Assembly (NCBI GenBank): GCA_002389265.1 | Contig: DGOD01000337.1 | Span: forward strand, 1-5,745 | Reading direction: 5' to 3' | Source of the DNA: Gammaproteobacteria bacterium UBA4475 | GTDB lineage: Bacteria > Pseudomonadota > Gammaproteobacteria > Pseudomonadales > Azotimanducaceae | Length of the DNA: 5,745 nucleotides | Part shown: piece by piece, positions 1-5,358 of the stretch | How the letters are laid out: each line of letters begins with the position of its first letter | Position numbering within the stretch: position 1 is the first letter of the stretch | Translations under genes and position numbers: made by a program | The notes under the pieces: generated by a model | Databases searched by the model: none | Told to the model about the DNA's origin: nothing | Seen by the model: only the letters and a program-made list of their open reading frames with translations

Positions 1-23
1 CTTTCTCATCTCGGATCAATATC

Positions 24-992
24 GTGGCTGAACTGAAGATTTTTACCGGTAATGCTCATCCAGAGTTAGCGCATCGGGTAGTGGACAGACTTCGAATGGA
101 GTTGGGCCGAGCTGACGTTGGCCGATTCAGCGATGGTGAAGTGAGTGTCGAGATACACGAAAATGTGCGTGGCAAGGATGTCTTTATCCTGCAACCCACG
201 TGTGCACCGACCAACGACAACCTGATGGAACTTATTGTCATGGCCGATTGTTTGCATCGCGCCTCGGCTCATCGCATCACGGCTGTGGTGCCGTATTTCG
301 GGTATGCCAGACAAGATCGCCGTTCACGGTCCGCCAGAGTCCCGATCACCGCTAAAGTTGTCGCCGATATGCTCGGTATTGCCGGTATCGACCGCCTGCT
401 GACCATCGATCTGCATGCAGACCAGATTCAGGGTTTCTTTGCCATGCCGGTGGATAATATTTATGCCACTCCCGTATTGTTGAGCGATGTCGAGCGCCAG
501 GGCTATGAAAATCTGGTGATTGTTTCCCCGGATGTCGGTGGTGTCGTTCGAGCGCGGGCCATGGCCAAGCAACTCGATGATGCGGATTTAGCGATTATTG
601 ACAAGCGTCGACCGCGAGCGAATGAGTCGGAAGTAATGCATATTATCGGTGACGTAAGTGGCCGCACCTGCTTGCTGGTTGATGACATGGTTGATACCGC
701 CGGTACCTTATGTGCGGCGGCCAATGCGCTGAAGGCGAATGGCGCGATCAAGGTTGTGGCCTACTGTACGCACGCCGTGTTATCCGGTAATGCGATCAAG
801 AACATCAGTGCATCGAGCATGGACGAGTTGATTGTGACGGACACTATCCCACTGAGCCCAGAGGGCCAAGCGTGCAAGAAAATCAGGCAACTCAGTATTG
901 CCGATGAATTGGCAGAGTCGATCCGCCGAGTCAGTAACGAAGAGTCTGTGAGTGCGCTCTTCACCAAAAGAATTCAACCCGCGCTCTTCTAG
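24..992 (+). CDS. prs: Ribose-phosphate pyrophosphokinase (PRPP synthetase)
   Basis: The enzyme makes PRPP from ribose 5-phosphate and ATP in the cytoplasm, feeding purine, pyrimidine, NAD, histidine and tryptophan synthesis. The 322-aa product matches class I bacterial enzymes along its whole length. Visible landmarks are [10 protein letters not shown] (35-44), the ATP-loop region YARQDRR (94-100), the metal-binding stretch [13 protein letters not shown] (127-139, with D129 and H131), the catalytic-lysine segment [10 protein letters not shown] (191-200, K194) and the PRPP/ribose-phosphate loop [11 protein letters not shown] (218-228). The start is GTG at 24, giving [10 protein letters not shown], which lines up with the usual family N-terminus. 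The ribosome binding site is poor (at best CGGA at 12-15), and the frame stays open to the window edge, so a slightly earlier start cannot be excluded. After the conserved NEESVSALF end there are nine extra residues, making it a little longer than the E. coli protein (315 aa). It is the first gene of the block; rplY follows 114 nt downstream. Confidence 0.97.
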   Translation: MAELKIFTGNAHPELAHRVVDRLRMELGRADVGRFSDGEVSVEIHENVRGKDVFILQPTCAPTNDNLMELIVMADCLHRASAHRITAVVPYFGYARQDRRSRSARVPITAKVVADMLGIAGIDRLLTIDLHADQIQGFFAMPVDNIYATPVLLSDVERQGYENLVIVSPDVGGVVRARAMAKQLDDADLAIIDKRRPRANESEVMHIIGDVSGRTCLLVDDMVDTAGTLCAAANALKANGAIKVVAYCTHAVLSGNAIKNISASSMDELIVTDTIPLSPEGQACKKIRQLSIADELAESIRRVSNEESVSALFTKRIQPALF

Positions 993-1106
993 ATTCTAGC
1001 TGGATTGATTGAGAGTGTAGGATGTTTAATACCCAATAATGGGCAATAGGAAACGTCAGGTCTTACGGTCGCGGTAATATCTGGCGTGGATTTTAGGAGA
1101 ACTAAA
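993..1106 (+). other. rplY leader / prs-rplY intergenic region
   Basis: These 114 nt contain no terminator hairpin with a T-run, so read-through from prs is plausible. Two weak promoter-like matches overlap here: TTGAGA at 1009-1014 with a poor -10, and TTGATT at 1005-1010 with TAATAC at 1027-1032 (16-nt spacer). Neither is convincing. A short inverted repeat CCCA-ATAA-TGGG lies at 1032-1043. The stretch GAGAGTGTAGG (1011-1021) resembles one strand of 5S rRNA loop E, the binding site of L25, but no matching partner strand was found. A strong Shine-Dalgarno sequence, AGGAGA at 1095-1100, ends the region six bases before the rplY ATG. Confidence 0.35.
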
Positions 1107-1763
1107 ATGGCACAAGAATTTGAATTGAATGTTGAACCGCGAGCTGACTTGGGGAAAGGTGCGAGCCGCCGCCTGCGTCGCTTGAACGATCTGGTACCAG
1201 CTATCATTTATGGTGGTGGTGAAGAACCCGTTACAATCACATTGTCACATAAGGAGATTCACCGAGCCTGTGAAAATGAAGCGTTTTTTGCGCACATCAT
1301 CAAGCTGAAGAGAACTGATGGTGGTTTGGATAACGCCATTATCAAGGCGCTACAACGTCATCCATCGAAGGACCGCATTATGCATGCGGATTTTCTTCGC
1401 GTGCAGATGGACCATGAAATCACTGTAGAAATTCCGTTCCACTTCCTGAACGAAGACACAGCTATCGGTGTCAAGCAGGATGGCGGTATGGTTTCTCATA
1501 ACATGTCCTCCGTCACTATCACTTGTTTGCCTGCGGACCTGCCTGAATTCCTCGAAGTAGATGTGCAGAACTTGGGCCTTGGTGATTCGATCCATATGAA
1601 TGAGATCGTTCTTCCTAAGGGTGTCACCATTCCTGAGCTTGCTTTGGGTGATGATCACAATCAGGTTGTTGTTTCTATCAACGCATCTCGTGCGACGATT
1701 GAAGCTGAAGCTCCTGCTGAAGAAAGTGATGACGGCGCTGCAAAAGACAGTACTGAAGACTAA
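1107..1763 (+). CDS. rplY: 50S ribosomal protein bL25, two-domain CTC/TL5 type
   Basis: This is the 5S rRNA-binding protein of the large ribosomal subunit. The 218-aa product has two domains. The N-terminal L25 domain (about 1-97) shows GKGASRRLRR (16-25), VPAIIYGGG (30-38) and the domain-ending HPSKDRIMHADFLRV (85-99). The C-terminal TL5/CTC beta-rich domain (about 100-195) includes PFHFLNEDTAIGVKQDGG (110-127) and DLPEFLEVDVQNLGLGDSI (144-162). A low-complexity acidic tail occupies about 199-218. The E. coli protein is only the first domain (94 aa), so this is the longer form common in other bacteria. I chose the ATG at 1107 rather than an in-frame GTG at 1086, because AGGAGA sits six bases upstream and MAQEFELN fits the family N-terminus. 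pth starts 24 nt after the stop. Confidence 0.96.
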   Translation: MAQEFELNVEPRADLGKGASRRLRRLNDLVPAIIYGGGEEPVTITLSHKEIHRACENEAFFAHIIKLKRTDGGLDNAIIKALQRHPSKDRIMHADFLRVQMDHEITVEIPFHFLNEDTAIGVKQDGGMVSHNMSSVTITCLPADLPEFLEVDVQNLGLGDSIHMNEIVLPKGVTIPELALGDDHNQVVVSINASRATIEAEAPAEESDDGAAKDSTED

Positions 1764-1787
1764 CGATCGAGCTACCGGGCTAATTCA

Positions 1788-2378
1788 ATGAGCACACCAC
1801 TTCGTCTCATTGTTGGGGTTGGCAATCCGGGAGAGCAGTACGCGCGAACCAGACACAATGCCGGTGTTTGGTTCGTTTCTCGATTTGCAGAGCAACAGGG
1901 CGCACAGTTCAAAAACGAGAAGAAATTTTTCGGCCACGTTGCGACCATCAATTATCAACAAAACGAACTTCGCCTGCTGATTCCTAAGACTTTTATGAAT
2001 GAGAGTGGCAAAGCTGTGGGCGCGATTGCGAATTTTTATAAGATTAATCCACAGGATATTCTGGTAGCCCATGATGAATTGGATCTTCCGTCAGGAAGCA
2101 TTCGCTTCAAGCAGGGCGGTGGGCTCGCGGGTCATAACGGTTTACGAGACATCACTCGAGCGCTGGGTGGCAGTCAGGATTTCAACCGGTTACGTATAGG
2201 TGTTGGCCATCCAGGGACTAAGACAGACGTCATTGGCCATGTGTTGAGTACCGTCAGTCCTACCGATGAAAAACTGATTCAGCGGTGTATTGACGAGGCC
2301 CTGGCGCTCATGCCCTTGGCGGCTCAAGGTGAATGGGAACAGGCCATGAATGCCTTGAATGGTTTTAACGCCAGCTAG
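1788..2378 (+). CDS. pth: Peptidyl-tRNA hydrolase
   Basis: The enzyme cleaves the ester bond of peptidyl-tRNAs that fall off ribosomes, recycling tRNA. The 196-aa length is typical of bacterial Pth. All expected active-site residues are present, offset by three from E. coli numbering: N13 in VGNPGEQY, catalytic H23 in TRHNAG, N71 in KTFMNESG, D96 in VAHDELDLP and N117 in GGGLAGHNGLR. The RLRIGVGHP segment (134-142) is also conserved. No clear Shine-Dalgarno sequence precedes the ATG. The gene begins only 24 nt after rplY, so translational coupling is likely, although no stop/start overlap is seen. The rplY-pth-ychF order is a classic gammaproteobacterial arrangement. Confidence 0.97.
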   Translation: MSTPLRLIVGVGNPGEQYARTRHNAGVWFVSRFAEQQGAQFKNEKKFFGHVATINYQQNELRLLIPKTFMNESGKAVGAIANFYKINPQDILVAHDELDLPSGSIRFKQGGGLAGHNGLRDITRALGGSQDFNRLRIGVGHPGTKTDVIGHVLSTVSPTDEKLIQRCIDEALALMPLAAQGEWEQAMNALNGFNAS

Positions 2379-2410
2379 GCGACCGCGTACCTGACAAGTT
2401 TGAAATAGCA

Positions 2411-2433
2411 GCTGGCGGGTTTCTGGCGCCAGC
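2411..2433 (+). other. Hairpin between pth and ychF
   Basis: A perfect 7-bp inverted repeat, GCTGGCG (2411-2417) and CGCCAGC (2427-2433), encloses a 9-nt loop. It is followed by AAAGATTCG rather than a T-run, so it is not a standard intrinsic terminator. It ends about 18 nt before the ychF Shine-Dalgarno sequence. It could be an mRNA processing or stability element, or attenuate transcription slightly; that role is inferred. Confidence 0.5.
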
Positions 2434-2464
2434 AAAGATTCGATTCACCTAAAGGAAATTATCC

Positions 2465-3556
2465 ATGGGCTTTAATTGTGGCATCGTTGGCCTCCCCAAT
2501 GTCGGTAAATCGACGCTTTTCAATGCTCTGACCAAGGCCAGTGTTGGTGCGGAAAATTTCCCGTTCTGTACCATTGAGCCGAACTCCGGGGTCGTTGCCA
2601 TGCCTGATCCGCGGCTCAACAAGCTCGCCGAGATCGTCGATCCGCAACGGATCGTGCCTGCCAGCATGGAGTTTGTTGATATTGCCGGCCTGGTGGCAGG
2701 TGCCTCGAAAGGTGAAGGCCTGGGTAATAAGTTTCTGGCGAACATTCGCGAGACCGATGCTATCGCCCATGTCGTGCGCTGCTTCGAAGATGAGAACGTA
2801 ACCCACGTTTCTGACAGCGTCGATCCGGCCCGTGACATTGAAGTGATCAACACGGAGTTGCAATTGGCTGACCTCGACTCGGTGGAAAAGGGTATTAATC
2901 GCTTCAGCAAGACCATCAAGAGCGGCGACAAAGAAGCCATTGCGCGGGTTGCGTTTCTAGAGCGGCTGCAAGCCCATATCAATCTGGGCAATCCGTCGCG
3001 AACCTTTGCGTTCACCGATGATGAACGAGCCCTCGTGCGAGAGCTGCATCTGCTTACAATGAAGCCTGTGCTGTATATCGCCAACGTTGATGAAGAAGGT
3101 TTTGAGAATAATCCATTGCTGGATACAGTGATGCAGATCGCGGCAACGGAAGGCGCGGAAGTCGTCGCTATCTGTAATAAGCTGGAAGCTGAAATTGCTG
3201 AGCTTGAAGACGCAGAGAAAGCCGAGTTCCTCACTGAGATGGGTATGCAGGAGCCGGGGCTTGATCGCGTGATCCGGGCCGGTTACCGGTTGTTGGGTCT
3301 GCAGACCTATTTCACCGCTGGCGTCAAAGAAGTTCGTGCCTGGACCGTGCGCCAAGGCGCGACTGCGCCACAAGCAGCTGCCGTTATCCATACCGACTTC
3401 GAGAAAGGCTTCATTCGAGCCGAAGTCACGGCCTATGAAGACTTTGTGGCGTTCAAGGGTGAGAGCGGCGCCAAGGAAGCTGGCAAATGGCGTCTGGAAG
3501 GCAAGGAATATCTGGTGCAGGACGGCGATGTTGTCCATTTTCGGTTCAATGTTTAG
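2465..3556 (+). CDS. ychF: Redox-regulated ribosome-associated ATPase YchF (OLA1/Obg superfamily)
   Basis: This cytoplasmic P-loop NTPase binds ribosomes and is linked to stress responses and translation control. The 363-aa length equals the E. coli protein. Motifs in order are G1/Walker [10 protein letters not shown] (9-17), the G2 region [10 protein letters not shown] (31-40), G3/Walker [18 protein letters not shown] (72-88), and a G4-position motif NVDE (207-210) in place of NKxD. That substitution is the family hallmark associated with ATP rather than GTP use. A helical insertion follows G3, and a C-terminal TGS domain (about 281-362) begins [13 protein letters not shown] and ends in [18 protein letters not shown] at 2451-2458 places its AGGA core 8 nt before the ATG, supporting the start. 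It is the last protein gene of the housekeeping block, and no clear terminator follows it. Confidence 0.97.
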   Translation: MGFNCGIVGLPNVGKSTLFNALTKASVGAENFPFCTIEPNSGVVAMPDPRLNKLAEIVDPQRIVPASMEFVDIAGLVAGASKGEGLGNKFLANIRETDAIAHVVRCFEDENVTHVSDSVDPARDIEVINTELQLADLDSVEKGINRFSKTIKSGDKEAIARVAFLERLQAHINLGNPSRTFAFTDDERALVRELHLLTMKPVLYIANVDEEGFENNPLLDTVMQIAATEGAEVVAICNKLEAEIAELEDAEKAEFLTEMGMQEPGLDRVIRAGYRLLGLQTYFTAGVKEVRAWTVRQGATAPQAAAVIHTDFEKGFIRAEVTAYEDFVAFKGESGAKEAGKWRLEGKEYLVQDGDVVHFRFNV

Positions 3557-3734
3557 GCAAACATTCGATTTTCGGAGCCCAACTCGCGAAAACGGATTGA
3601 TGCAAGCTTGCTAGAAGTTGTCTCCGGCGCCAGGCTGGGGGCCCCTATAGCTGTCTGATTACAGACTATCGGGTGAGTGTGCCTAGGTATCGCTCTGGGG
3701 TGCGGAGGTTATTCCAACTGAATCAGCCAGAATC

Positions 3735-3763
3735 TTGACAAATTTTCAGTGAAATTAGAGAAT
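3735..3763 (+). promoter_or_regulatory. Sigma70 promoter of tRNA-Met
   Basis: A perfect -35 hexamer TTGACA (3735-3740) is separated by exactly 17 nt from GAGAAT (3758-3763), a 4/6 match to the -10 consensus. The bases just after the -10, GCGCGTC (3764-3770), form a GC-rich discriminator, typical of stable-RNA promoters under growth-rate and stringent (ppGpp) control. Transcription should start near 3770, about 55 nt before the mature tRNA. The 178 nt between the ychF stop and this promoter hold only a weak 5-bp hairpin (GTCTG-ATTA-CAGAC, 3653-3666) without a T-run. Confidence 0.75.
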
Positions 3764-3769
3764 GCGCGT

Positions 3770-3809
3770 CCTCAAAGGCCAATCATCACTCGCAGGTTGG
3801 GTTTTGAGG
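3770..3809 (+). other. 5' leader hairpin of the tRNA-Met precursor
   Basis: CCTCAAA (3770-3776) pairs with TTTGAGG (3803-3809). Inside it, CCAA (3779-3782) pairs with TTGG (3797-3800), with a two-by-two internal loop between. The outer arm begins at the predicted transcription start, so the fold would form the 5' end of the precursor, 16 nt before the mature tRNA. It may protect the 5' end or help RNase processing; that is inference. Confidence 0.45.
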
Positions 3810-3825
3810 AAGAAGGTTGAAGTAT

Positions 3826-3902
3826 GGCTACGTAGCTCAGTTGGTTAGAGCACAGCATTCATAATGCTGGGGTCGGTGGTTCAAGTCCACCCGTAGCTAC
3901 CA
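3826..3902 (+). tRNA. tRNA-Met, elongator, anticodon CAT
   Basis: A complete 77-nt cloverleaf with encoded CCA is present. The parts are acceptor GGCTACG (3826-3832) with CGTAGCT (3892-3898), D stem GCTC/GAGC, anticodon stem CAGCA/TGCTG around the loop TTCATAA with CAT at 3860-3862, T stem GGTGG/CCACC with loop TTCAAGT, discriminator A at 3899 and CCA at 3900-3902. The body closely resembles E. coli elongator tRNA-Met. It lacks the three GC pairs of the initiator anticodon stem and the 1-72 C/A mismatch, and does not resemble the CAT-bearing tRNA-Ile2. The odd feature is the first acceptor pair: G1 faces U72, a wobble pair where E. coli has G-C. No T-run terminator is seen downstream. Confidence 0.96.
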
Positions 3903-3905
3903 AAC

Positions 3906-3940
3906 TCAATTCTCGCGTAGCGAGAAATGAGTGGCGAAAG
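3906..3940 (+). repeat. Palindromic repeat copy 1 (expanded stem)
   Basis: The stem TTCTCGC (3910-3916) and GCGAGAA (3920-3926) is a perfect 7 bp around a GTA loop, followed by ATGAGTGGCGAAAG. Relative to copies 2 and 3, both arms carry two extra bases that still pair with each other (CT on the left, AG on the right). It starts only 4 nt after the tRNA CCA end, so it would lie in the 3' trailer of the precursor. Confidence 0.7.
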
Positions 3941-3941
3941 G

Positions 3942-3967
3942 CAATTCGCAAAGCGAAATGCCGAAAG
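3942..3967 (+). repeat. Palindromic repeat copy 2
   Basis: The stem TTCGC (3945-3949) and GCGAA (3953-3957) encloses an AAA loop and is followed by ATGCCGAAAG. It directly abuts copy 1. Confidence 0.7.
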
Positions 3968-4021
3968 CCGGTCTCCAAGACTCGAGACGCTCCTGCGAAG
4001 CGCAAACATGAAGGGCGGCAG

Positions 4022-4048
4022 TCAATTCGCGAAGCGAAATGGCGAGAG
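4022..4048 (+). repeat. Palindromic repeat copy 3
   Basis: The stem TTCGC (4026-4030) and GCGAA (4034-4038) encloses a GAA loop and is followed by ATGGCGAGAG. It matches copy 2 at most positions across the unit, and shares its first six bases (TCAATT) with copy 1. Confidence 0.7.
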
Positions 4049-4098
4049 CACGGCCACTACCCCTCAGTCCTTTGTATCTAATATTTTTCGGTTTGAGT

Positions 4099-4125
4099 CA
4101 CACGCTGCTAACGATCAGCGTTGTG
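4099..4125. other. Imperfect hairpin
   Basis: CACACGCTG (4099-4107) pairs with CAGCGTTGTG (4116-4125): nine pairs with one bulged T, around an 8-nt loop CTAACGAT. There is no adjacent T-run on the + strand. It could belong to the end of the tRNA transcript, but this is not demonstrated. Confidence 0.4.
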
Positions 4126-4303
4126 TCACGCTCCCACTTTATTTGCCTATATCGGAACCCCCGCAGCTATCTATCCACACTGACTTAGTCACAGCAGGCG
4201 ACGTCTCATTGAAGGCCCTGGGGGGGTAGGGTTCGTCTCCGCTAGTATTAGTAGTACCTTCCGAGATACCTCAAAAGCTGAATTTAAAAAATAGTAGGTT
4301 AGC

Positions 4304-4512
4304 TTAAGCCTGTTGACCTCTTCCCATCTTTAATGCCAATTCTTCGATGAGATTTTCGACTTTAGCAGCCGTTTGCCGAACACAACAGCTGGTAAATAAT
4401 TGATAGGACTATGTGAGACGAGTTTTACTTGACCCATACACTCCCAACAGTATTTAAGGTTGGCGTTGAGCCCACCAATAGCCATCTGCTTGCCGCACCG
4501 AAACCTTTTGAC
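4304..4512 (-). pseudogene. Candidate frameshifted relic of a small CxxC protein
   Basis: On the - strand one frame is open from 4596 to a TAA at 4330-4332. It reads protein-like text including RFRCGKQMAIGGLNANLK, then YCWECMGQVK, then LVSHSPINYLPAVV. Near 4381 this sense continues better in the neighbouring frame: VRQTAAKVENLIEELALKMG and a few more residues to a TAA at 4304-4306, a typical amphipathic helical C-terminus. A single-base deletion near 4381 would explain the switch. The first frame has only an internal ATG (4485), without a ribosome binding site. A valine codon (GTC, 4510-4512) sits where a start might once have been. The RCGK and CWEC cysteines suggest a zinc-binding knuckle. 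I cannot name the family. Chance remains possible because the region is short. Confidence 0.35.
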
Positions 4513-4558
4513 TGTGAGCGCTAAGATTAGTTTTGACGTATATCCAGCGAACCGTCTG

Positions 4559-4587
4559 TTTACCGTGGCTTCAAGAACACTTAAAAT
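4559..4587 (+). promoter_or_regulatory. Probable sigma70 promoter of the small membrane protein gene
   Basis: TTTACC (4559-4564, 4/6) and TAAAAT (4582-4587, 5/6) are 17 nt apart. Transcription would start near 4594, leaving a leader of about 42 nt before the ATG at 4636. Nearby TTGACT (4508) and TTGACG (4533) lack a good -10 at the right distance. Confidence 0.45.
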
Positions 4588-4620
4588 CGAAAAACGCTAA
4601 ATCGGTACGAGCAAATAGCA

Positions 4621-4628
4621 AAAGGAGT
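4621..4628 (+). promoter_or_regulatory. Ribosome binding site for the gene at 4636
   Basis: AAAGGAGT is a strong Shine-Dalgarno match, its GGAG core ending 8 nt before the ATG. It fixes the start codon and is the best argument that this unrecognised gene is real. Confidence 0.8.
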
Positions 4629-4635
4629 ATTTGCC

Positions 4636-5091
4636 ATGTTTGAGACAGCTGATATTGCACAATTAGCAGCAGCTAGTGGAGTAATCCTCTCGATGCTCAC
4701 CGTCGCCAAACAAATATACGATAATACTAAGCAAGCCAAGCTCGCAAATTGGGGGGTACTTTCTGAAAGGTATATGTCTGTCTATAGTCAAACCAGTAAC
4801 TTAGAACTCGCAGAGATAATCGTTAAAGGTCGAGAAGACTATGGCGCGTTAACGGCAAGCGAACAATTAGCGTTTGGCCACTTCTTAGAAAACCTGTGCA
4901 TCGCCAATGAAGGCGCACTTGTTATGGCCAAAAACATCACTCGAACTGACACTGCAATGATTACCCTATTTAATCGCCACATACGTTGGCATTTGAGCAG
5001 CAACGGTGCGAGGCAGTGGTTTGAGCAGTTCCAAGAAGAACGTGGATTTCCAGAGGATCTAACGAACTCAATTCGAAAGGCAATCTCCTAA
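4636..5091 (+). CDS. Small hypothetical protein with a probable N-terminal membrane anchor
   Basis: The 151-aa product is unrecognised at family-name level. Residues about 7-24 (IAQLAAASGVILSMLTVA) are hydrophobic enough for one membrane helix. They are followed by KQIYDNTKQAK and a mostly helical, charged domain with LENLCIANEGALV (84-96), HIRWHLSS (115-122) and RQWFEQFQEERGFPEDL (126-142). The plan of one short helix, then a Q-I-x-x-N-T-K-like segment, then a soluble helical domain resembles a large set of uncharacterised small proteobacterial membrane proteins; this is recollection of a pattern, not a proven match. There is no signal-peptidase site, so the C-terminal part probably lies in the cytoplasm. 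A good ribosome binding site and a likely own promoter precede it. The first 120 nt are about 45% GC, visibly lower than ychF, consistent with accessory origin. It is convergent with the Sel1 gene. Confidence 0.8.
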   Translation: MFETADIAQLAAASGVILSMLTVAKQIYDNTKQAKLANWGVLSERYMSVYSQTSNLELAEIIVKGREDYGALTASEQLAFGHFLENLCIANEGALVMAKNITRTDTAMITLFNRHIRWHLSSNGARQWFEQFQEERGFPEDLTNSIRKAIS

Positions 5092-5111
5092 ACAGATGTC
5101 ACCACCCTACA

Positions 5112-5141
5112 CTTTGCTAACGAGGCGCGCAAAGAGCGTTA
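5112..5141. other. Overlapping alternative stems downstream of the hypothetical gene
   Basis: CTTTGC (5112-5117) can pair with GCAAAG (5129-5134). Alternatively TAACG (5118-5122) can pair with CGTTA (5137-5141). The stems overlap and exclude each other. They lie 20 nt after the stop codon and may end or stabilise the transcript. Confidence 0.3.
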
Positions 5142-5243
5142 CCTAGAGGATGTCAGGTGCAAGATGATCAAACAATATACGCTAGGCATGACATTTCTCC
5201 CGCTTTAGCATCATCATATTCGATGAGGGTCGCCAACGTTTGA

Positions 5244-5265
5244 GTAAGCTAGCCGTATAGCTTAC
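5244..5265. repeat. Perfect 8-bp inverted repeat
   Basis: GTAAGCTA (5244-5251) and TAGCTTAC (5258-5265) flank a 6-nt loop GCCGTA. No T-run follows on either strand. It might be a protein-binding palindrome or a bidirectional transcript-end hairpin. Confidence 0.5.
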
Positions 5266-5291
5266 ATGCCCATTCATTATTGTCGTGGCCC

Positions 5292-5358
5292 CATCCTAAG
5301 ACTCATCAACTGGTTCGTCTATAAGCCTATGGGTGAGGCTGTTGAGGGTCTAAGGATG
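5292..5358. repeat. Long imperfect inverted repeat with nested hairpin at the end of the Sel1 gene
   Basis: CATCCTAAGACTCATCAAC (5292-5310) pairs with GTTGAGGGTCTAAGGATG (5341-5358) over about 16 pairs, with one A/A mismatch, one G-U wobble and a small internal loop. Just inside the right arm, AGCCT (5324-5328) and AGGCT (5336-5340) form a second hairpin. The right arm covers the last codons and TAG stop of the - strand Sel1 gene, so the fold would sit at the 3' end of that mRNA. Confidence 0.5.

Larger units (their letters stand above)
3906..4048. repeat. Cluster of short palindromic repeats downstream of tRNA-Met
   Basis: The region holds three clear copies and one degenerate copy of a roughly 27-35 nt unit. 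The consensus is CAATTCGC-NAA-GCGAAATG followed by SCGARAG. Each unit has a small hairpin with a 3-nt loop. The degenerate copy (about 3994-4004) keeps a 4-bp stem, TGCG-AAG-CGCA. A further inverted repeat, GTCTC (3971-3975) with GAGAC (3984-3988), lies between copies two and three. No Cas-like spacers or regular spacing are present. I do not recognise the family; it looks like a REP-type dispersed palindrome. Confidence 0.75.
4049..4635. other. Gene-poor region between the repeats and the small membrane protein gene
   Basis: No intact gene could be supported in these 587 nt. It holds an imperfect hairpin (4099-4125), a run of seven G (4220-4226), an irregular TAGTA-rich stretch around 4243-4256, a candidate degraded gene on the - strand, and a promoter for the gene at 4636. 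An open + strand frame crosses its first part (to 4229), but it begins inside the palindromic repeats and lacks a ribosome binding site. No copy of the tRNA 3' end, integrase or insertion-sequence end was found. Confidence 0.6.
5092..5349. other. Convergent intergenic region rich in inverted repeats
   Basis: These 258 nt separate two convergent genes. No open frame of note is present. The region has three inverted-repeat structures (5112-5141, 5244-5265, 5292-5358), none with an adjacent T-run, so termination of either gene is not explained by a standard intrinsic terminator. Confidence 0.6.

Noticed and set aside
1086..1106. GTG at 1086 as the rplY start
   Set aside because: The extra seven residues do not fit the family, and the AGGAGA ribosome binding site is placed for the ATG at 1107.
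2449..3234. Long - strand open frame of 261 codons opposite ychF
   Set aside because: It is an antisense shadow of a strongly conserved gene, is Ser/Ala-rich without motifs, and lacks start signals.
3625..3670. Intrinsic terminator after ychF
   Set aside because: The GC-rich palindrome GGGGCCCC has no loop, and the GTCTG-ATTA-CAGAC hairpin has only five pairs and no T-run.
3826..3902. Initiator tRNA-fMet or tRNA-Ile2 (CAT)
   Set aside because: The anticodon stem lacks the initiator's three GC pairs, 1-72 is G-U rather than C/A, and the body matches elongator tRNA-Met, not tRNA-Ile2.
3906..4048. CRISPR array
   Set aside because: The repeats are few, diverged and unevenly spaced, without uniform spacers, and no cas gene is present.
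3927..4229. A + strand open frame of 100 codons after the tRNA
   Set aside because: Its first part is the palindromic repeats read as protein (QFAKRN appears twice), and it has no proper ribosome binding site. The later part shows no recognisable domain, so I treat it as chance, though a relic in the second half cannot be fully ruled out.
4450..4488. Similarity of this - strand stretch to the Sel1 gene tail (both contain CAGATGGCT)
   Set aside because: The match beyond nine bases is partial, and the surrounding protein reading is unlike a Sel1 repeat, so it is probably coincidence.
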